From Solihabitans fulvus (lineage in GTDB: Bacteria > Actinomycetota > Actinomycetes > Mycobacteriales > Pseudonocardiaceae): a stretch of DNA of 64,000 nucleotides. This document shows, in pieces, positions 60,801 through 64,000 of this stretch (within the stretch, counting starts at the first letter, position 1; every line of letters starts with the position of its first letter). Below the pieces are notes generated by a model. That model was given only the letters and a program-made list of their open reading frames with translations, had not been told where the DNA came from and made no database searches. Both the position numbers and the translations under genes were made by a program. Location: the NCBI RefSeq assembly GCF_008386585.1, contig NZ_VUOB01000085.1, positions 1 through 64,000 on the forward strand. The letters are read 5' to 3'.

Positions 60801-61178
60801 TCAGCAGCCGCCCTGCTTGAGCAGGTCGGTGTTGTCGCCCTCGACCACGTGGTACTGGCGTTCGACCTGACCGAGTGCGTCCAGCGCGGACTTCAGCTGC
60901 GCCTGGTAGCCCTGCAACGCGGTGAGCGCCGAGTCGGCTGCGTCGAACGACCGCTCGTTGAACTTGGTCGCGGCCTCCGCGCTGACCGGGTCGCCTGCCC
61001 ACGGCCGCACCCGCACCTCGGTGATCGCCAGCTCGATCTGCTTGTCCAGCTTCACCAGGGCGGTCGAGAAGACGTTGCGCAGATGCGGGATCGCCTCCGG
61101 GTCCACACGCAGGCTCTGCTGCGTCGGAATGGGCGGCAGCGAGCCACCCTCCCCGTCGAAGAGGTTGTCATAAGGCAC
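60801..61178 (-). CDS. PE-like small type VII secretion protein
   Basis: The 125-residue protein is a two-helix hairpin: 'LRVDPEAIPHLRNVFSTALVKLDKQIELAITEV' and 'AATKFNERSFDAADSALTALQGYQAQLKSALDALGQVERQY', joined by 'RVRPWAGDPVS', a W-x-G turn near residue 60. It would form the heterodimer partner of the PPE-like protein downstream. ATG 61178 follows GGGAGG. Confidence 0.8.
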   Translation of the reverse strand: MPYDNLFDGEGGSLPPIPTQQSLRVDPEAIPHLRNVFSTALVKLDKQIELAITEVRVRPWAGDPVSAEAATKFNERSFDAADSALTALQGYQAQLKSALDALGQVERQYHVVEGDNTDLLKQGGC

Positions 61179-61270
61179 GGTTGACCTCCCAGACGTGTCC
61201 TACGCCAGAGTTACTGTAGCCACCGGGAGTGACACTGGGGAGCGTCCGGCGCGACTTCCGCCCGAGTGGG

Positions 61271-61879
61271 TCAGTGCTTTGCCCCAAGGCTTGTCATTGC
61301 TGCCTCGGCGACCCGTTGCGCGCCGAGACAGAGTGTGTCCTGCGGGGCTGGCCGGTCGTTGCCGCCGTCGCGGAACAGCACGTCGAGGAACTGGCCGTCG
61401 GCCACGTCGACGTCCACGTTGCAGGCGTTGGCGATGCCCGGCGTGCGGACGGTCAGCGCGGGGAACCCGCCGACGGAGGCCGGCCTGGCGTCCGTCTGCG
61501 CGTTCTCGTCCAGCCACACCTCGATGCCCTGCGCGGTGACCAGCGCGAGCCTGGCGACGTTGCCGGTGCGCAGGCCCCGGATGGTGCACGCCTTCGCGTT
61601 CCCGAACGCCTTGTCGACATAGTCACTTGGCGAGTTGTCGAGGCTGAGCGCGGTCCGCTGGTCCCTGGTGAGGATCCGGCAGGGGTCGATCGAGCCGAGC
61701 GGCAGCGGTCTCGGCCGTGGCGGCAGCGTGACGCTGGGCGTCGCGCTGGTCGTGGTCGTCGGCGCGGCAGGGGGAACGCTGTTGGCCGCGGGCCTGGTCA
61801 GGGTCCCGCAGCCGGTCAGGGCAAGCGCGGCCGCCACCAGCGCGCTGGTGGTGCTGACACCTCGCCGGCAGGTCGGCAT
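61271..61879 (-). CDS. DUF3558 lipoprotein
   Basis: The 202-residue precursor has a lipoprotein signal with lipobox LTGC (Cys24). A Thr/Pro-rich linker (about 27-60) and a DUF3558 domain follow ('DPCRILTRDQRTALSL', 'KACTIRG' and 'CNVDVDVADGQFLDVLF', closing 'QDTLCLGAQRVAEAAM'). Four Cys probably form disulfides. DUF3558 lipoproteins accompany ESX loci in Pseudonocardiales. ATG 61879. Confidence 0.88.
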   Translation of the reverse strand: MPTCRRGVSTTSALVAAALALTGCGTLTRPAANSVPPAAPTTTTSATPSVTLPPRPRPLPLGSIDPCRILTRDQRTALSLDNSPSDYVDKAFGNAKACTIRGLRTGNVARLALVTAQGIEVWLDENAQTDARPASVGGFPALTVRTPGIANACNVDVDVADGQFLDVLFRDGGNDRPAPQDTLCLGAQRVAEAAMTSLGAKH

Positions 61880-61919
61880 GCGCGTACCGTAGCGAAGCCG
61901 TCGCCGGTGGTATACCCGC

Positions 61920-62471
61920 TCAGTCGGGGTCGGTGGCCAGGCGGGACCAGATCAGCAGGTCGCGATGGCCGTCGTCGACGCGTTCCGCGCCGCGCAGCAG
62001 GCCCTCCAGCCGGAATCCGGACTTCTCCGCGACCCGCCGGGACGCGCCGTTGCCCTCGGCGTGCTGGTAGCAGACCCGGTGCAGGTCCAGGGCGCCGTAG
62101 CCGAAGCGCAGCGCGGCCGCGAGCGCCGCCACCGCGACGCCGCGCCCCCGGTGCGCCGGGTGGGTCCAGCAGGACACCTCGGCGGTGCCGTGCCACAGGT
62201 CGAGGCCCTTGAGGCCGACCTCGCCGAGCATGGCGCCGGTCTGCGGGTCGGCGACGGCCCAGGAGCAGCGCCGGTCGTCCTGCCACTCCCGCGTGCGGTC
62301 CGCGACGTAGCGGCCGGCCGAGTCCAGGTCGTCGATCCGGTAGCGGGTCAGCCAGCGGCGGGTGTCGGGGTCGGTGAACGCCGCGAGCACGGCCGCGCGG
62401 TCGTCGATCCGCTCGTCGGCCCTGAGCTGGCGAAGGTAGTAGTCCCCAGCGTTGATCTCGACCGGTTCCAC
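61920..62471 (-). CDS. GNAT family N-acetyltransferase
   Basis: The 183-residue protein is of the RimJ/RimL type: 'YYLRQLRADERIDDRAAVLAAF', 'AVADPQTGAMLGEVGLKGLD', the acetyl-CoA loop 'HPAHRGRGVAVAALAAALRFG' (RGRGVA), 'LHRVCYQHAEGNGASRRVAEKSGFRLEG' and 'GHRDLLIWSRL'. It acetylates an N-terminal or small-molecule amine; the target is unknown. Monocistronic, ending 40 bp from the lipoprotein gene start. Confidence 0.92.
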   Translation of the reverse strand: MEPVEINAGDYYLRQLRADERIDDRAAVLAAFTDPDTRRWLTRYRIDDLDSAGRYVADRTREWQDDRRCSWAVADPQTGAMLGEVGLKGLDLWHGTAEVSCWTHPAHRGRGVAVAALAAALRFGYGALDLHRVCYQHAEGNGASRRVAEKSGFRLEGLLRGAERVDDGHRDLLIWSRLATDPD

Positions 62472-62610
62472 GGCCTTACGCTATCTGGCGCTGTGGCGGC
62501 ACCCAAAGGGGCGAGACGTCACCAGATGGGGTAGTAGTTCTGGCGCCGCGCTCGACTTTCGGTGACGAACCACTCGAAATGCCCACGTGATCTTCACTAC
62601 CGTGGCGCTG

Positions 62611-64000
62611 GTGTCACCCATCAACTTGCCATGGCAACGATCGCCGCGCGCCGCGCTGTCCAACCCGGTCACGATCGTCGTCGCCGTGGTGATCGGGCTC
62701 GTGGTCGCCTTCGTCGCCTCGGCCACCGCCCTGTACGTCTCGGCCACCGGATCCGCCGCGGTCCAGTACGAGAACAGCCAGCTCTGCGAGGGCGACACCG
62801 GCCTGCGGATCCGCGAGGCGACGAACCAGCCCCCGGTGCAGGGCGAGCGCGAGCAGCGGATCAAGGCGGCCGCGGCGGCCGACGGCGCGGACGTCATCCG
62901 GCACGTCCGCGCGGGCGGGGCGGCCCTGCTGATCGGCGGCGGCCACACGAACGTGCTCCTCGTCGCCAAGGACCACGGCCTGGACAACGTCGTGCCCGTC
63001 GAGGGCTCCGGCGTTGACGGCGTGTGGGTGCCCACCGACCTCGCCGCCGTGCTCGGCCTGCACGCCGGCGGCACGCTCACCATCGCGACCCGATCGGGGT
63101 CGACCACAGGGCCGACCACGCTGCCGATCGCCGGCGTCTACCGGCGCGTCGTCGAGCCGGCACCGCCGTTCTGGTGCAGCGACGAGGGCTACCTGGTGCC
63201 CCACCCCGAGATCGGCGAGGCCGGTGCGCCCCCGCCGCTGCTGGTCGCGCCCGCCCTGTTCGACACGCTGCGGGACAAGGGACTCGCGCCGCAGCCGGGC
63301 CGCATCCAGTTCGCCACCGCCACCCTGCCGGTCACCGTGACCGAGCAGCGGCGCTGGTCGGCCCAGGTCGACGCGATGCGCCGCGACGTCGGGCAGGTAC
63401 TCGCGCAGGATGCGCCCGCCATGACCAACCAGGCCGCCGTCACCCTGGCCGCGGGCGAGAGCGCGCAGTCCACCGTGCTGAGTTCGCTGCTGCCGCTGAC
63501 CGGCGCGAGCCTGCTCGCCGGCCTGCTCGCGGTGTTCGGCCTGGCCGGCCAGTGGTCGCAACGCCGGGCCGCCGAGATCCGGCTGCTGTGGACGCGCGGC
63601 GCGCGGCCGGTGTCGCTCGGCGGCAAGGCCGGCCTCGAACTCGGCCTGCCGCTGCTGCTCGGCAGCGCGCTCGGCTGGGCGGCGGCGCGGCTGACCGTTC
63701 CGCTGCTCGCGCCCGCCGGACAGCTCGACCCGTGGGCCGGCTGGGTGTCCGCCGCGCTCGCCGCCGGCACCTGGCTGCTGGTGCTGCTGGTGCTGGTCGC
63801 CTCGGCGGCACTGCGGGTGCGCCGCCAGCACGAGAGCGGCCGGGCCGGCCGGCTGACCCCGCTGCTCGGCAAGGTCCTGCGGCGAACCCCGTGGGAACTG
63901 CTGGCCGGCGGCCTCGCCGTGCTGTCCTGGCGGCGGCTGTCCGGCGGCTCGCTGACCGTCCGGCCGGACAGCCTGCTGCCCACCGTCGACGTGTTCGCCC
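62611..64000 (+). CDS. FtsX-like permease, N-terminal part (truncated by the window)
   Basis: The frame from GTG 62611 runs off the window after about 463 codons. It opens 'VSPINLPWQRSPRAALSNPVT' then a transmembrane helix ('TIVVAVVIGLVVAFVASATALYVSA'). A large extracytoplasmic domain (about 50-285) has 'FWCSDEGYLVP'. Further helices follow at about 292-315 and 345-370 ('LELGLPLLLGSALGWAAARL') and later. This is the MacB/FtsX-type layout of ABC exporter permeases. GTG 62602 is an alternative start. The ATPase is not in view. Confidence 0.8.
   Translation, partial: MSPINLPWQRSPRAALSNPVTIVVAVVIGLVVAFVASATALYVSATGSAAVQYENSQLCEGDTGLRIREATNQPPVQGEREQRIKAAAAADGADVIRHVRAGGAALLIGGGHTNVLLVAKDHGLDNVVPVEGSGVDGVWVPTDLAAVLGLHAGGTLTIATRSGSTTGPTTLPIAGVYRRVVEPAPPFWCSDEGYLVPHPEIGEAGAPPPLLVAPALFDTLRDKGLAPQPGRIQFATATLPVTVTEQRRWSAQVDAMRRDVGQVLAQDAPAMTNQAAVTLAAGESAQSTVLSSLLPLTGASLLAGLLAVFGLAGQWSQRRAAEIRLLWTRGARPVSLGGKAGLELGLPLLLGSALGWAAARLTVPLLAPAGQLDPWAGWVSAALAAGTWLLVLLVLVASAALRVRRQHESGRAGRLTPLLGKVLRRTPWELLAGGLAVLSWRRLSGGSLTVRPDSLLPTVDVFA

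Overview
The window is 64 kb of high-GC DNA (roughly 70% by eye) with tightly packed genes, many GTG starts and frequent 4-bp ATGA overlaps. It looks like chromosome of a filamentous actinobacterium, most likely of the order Pseudonocardiales. Supporting families are DUF5753-type XRE regulators with DUF397 partners, DUF1707 proteins, EspG/PPE-like/PE-like type VII secretion proteins with a DUF3558 lipoprotein, caspase-WD40 proteins and an EACC1-like protein. The order is an inference; no rRNA or marker gene is present.

Layout. 0-7 kb: an acidic conserved protein, an orphan SUKH protein, a deoxyribose catabolism operon (deoC, aldehyde dehydrogenase and a half-length aldehyde dehydrogenase pseudoenzyme) and an F420-type LLM oxidoreductase. 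6.5-15 kb: an accessory block with two membrane-anchored caspase-WD40 paralogues coupled to a DUF1707 protein, then LysR/YciI, an EACC1-like protein and an XRE/DUF397 locus with palindromic operators. 15-20.6 kb: Gfo/Idh/MocA oxidoreductase, upp, a MerR/membrane-protein pair, a 568-bp intergenic region with two DasR-like sites and a terminated structured RNA candidate, and a secreted trypsin-like protease. 20.6-26 kb: TetR, a CopG/Doc-like pair with a degenerate Fic motif, a MerR-AKR-AKR operon and small membrane and flavin proteins.

26-46 kb is mostly metabolism: phosphohexomutase plus purine nucleoside phosphorylase, a Ser/Thr kinase, the methylmalonyl-CoA mutase operon (mutA-mutB-meaB), a TetR/membrane-protein pair with three identical-pattern operators, xylose genes (xylB, a ROK regulator, xylA) and two overlapping M20 amidohydrolases. 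44.7-49.2 kb holds the glycerol regulon, glpD divergent from glpFK. 49.2-62.5 kb is again accessory: a lower-GC stretch with two unknown proteins, a YbaB-WXG type VII substrate operon, a second XRE/DUF397 locus, VOC protein, LpdA-like flavoprotein, gamma-glutamylcyclotransferase, and a PE-like/PPE-like/EspG/DUF3558 cluster. The window ends inside an FtsX-like permease.

How genes work together. deoC with the dehydrogenases, upp, pnp and the phosphohexomutase cover nucleoside salvage and sugar-phosphate rearrangement, though they are not all clustered. glpFKD imports, phosphorylates and oxidises glycerol; xylA/xylB feed xylose into the pentose phosphate pathway; mutAB with MeaB connects propionyl-CoA to succinyl-CoA. 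The most unusual part is 6.5-15 kb, where twin caspase-WD40 proteins and an EACC1-like protein suggest an inducible conflict or cell-death system. The second is the intergenic region at 18.6-18.9 kb, where chitin-type (DasR) operators precede a structured, terminated transcript rather than a chitinase gene.
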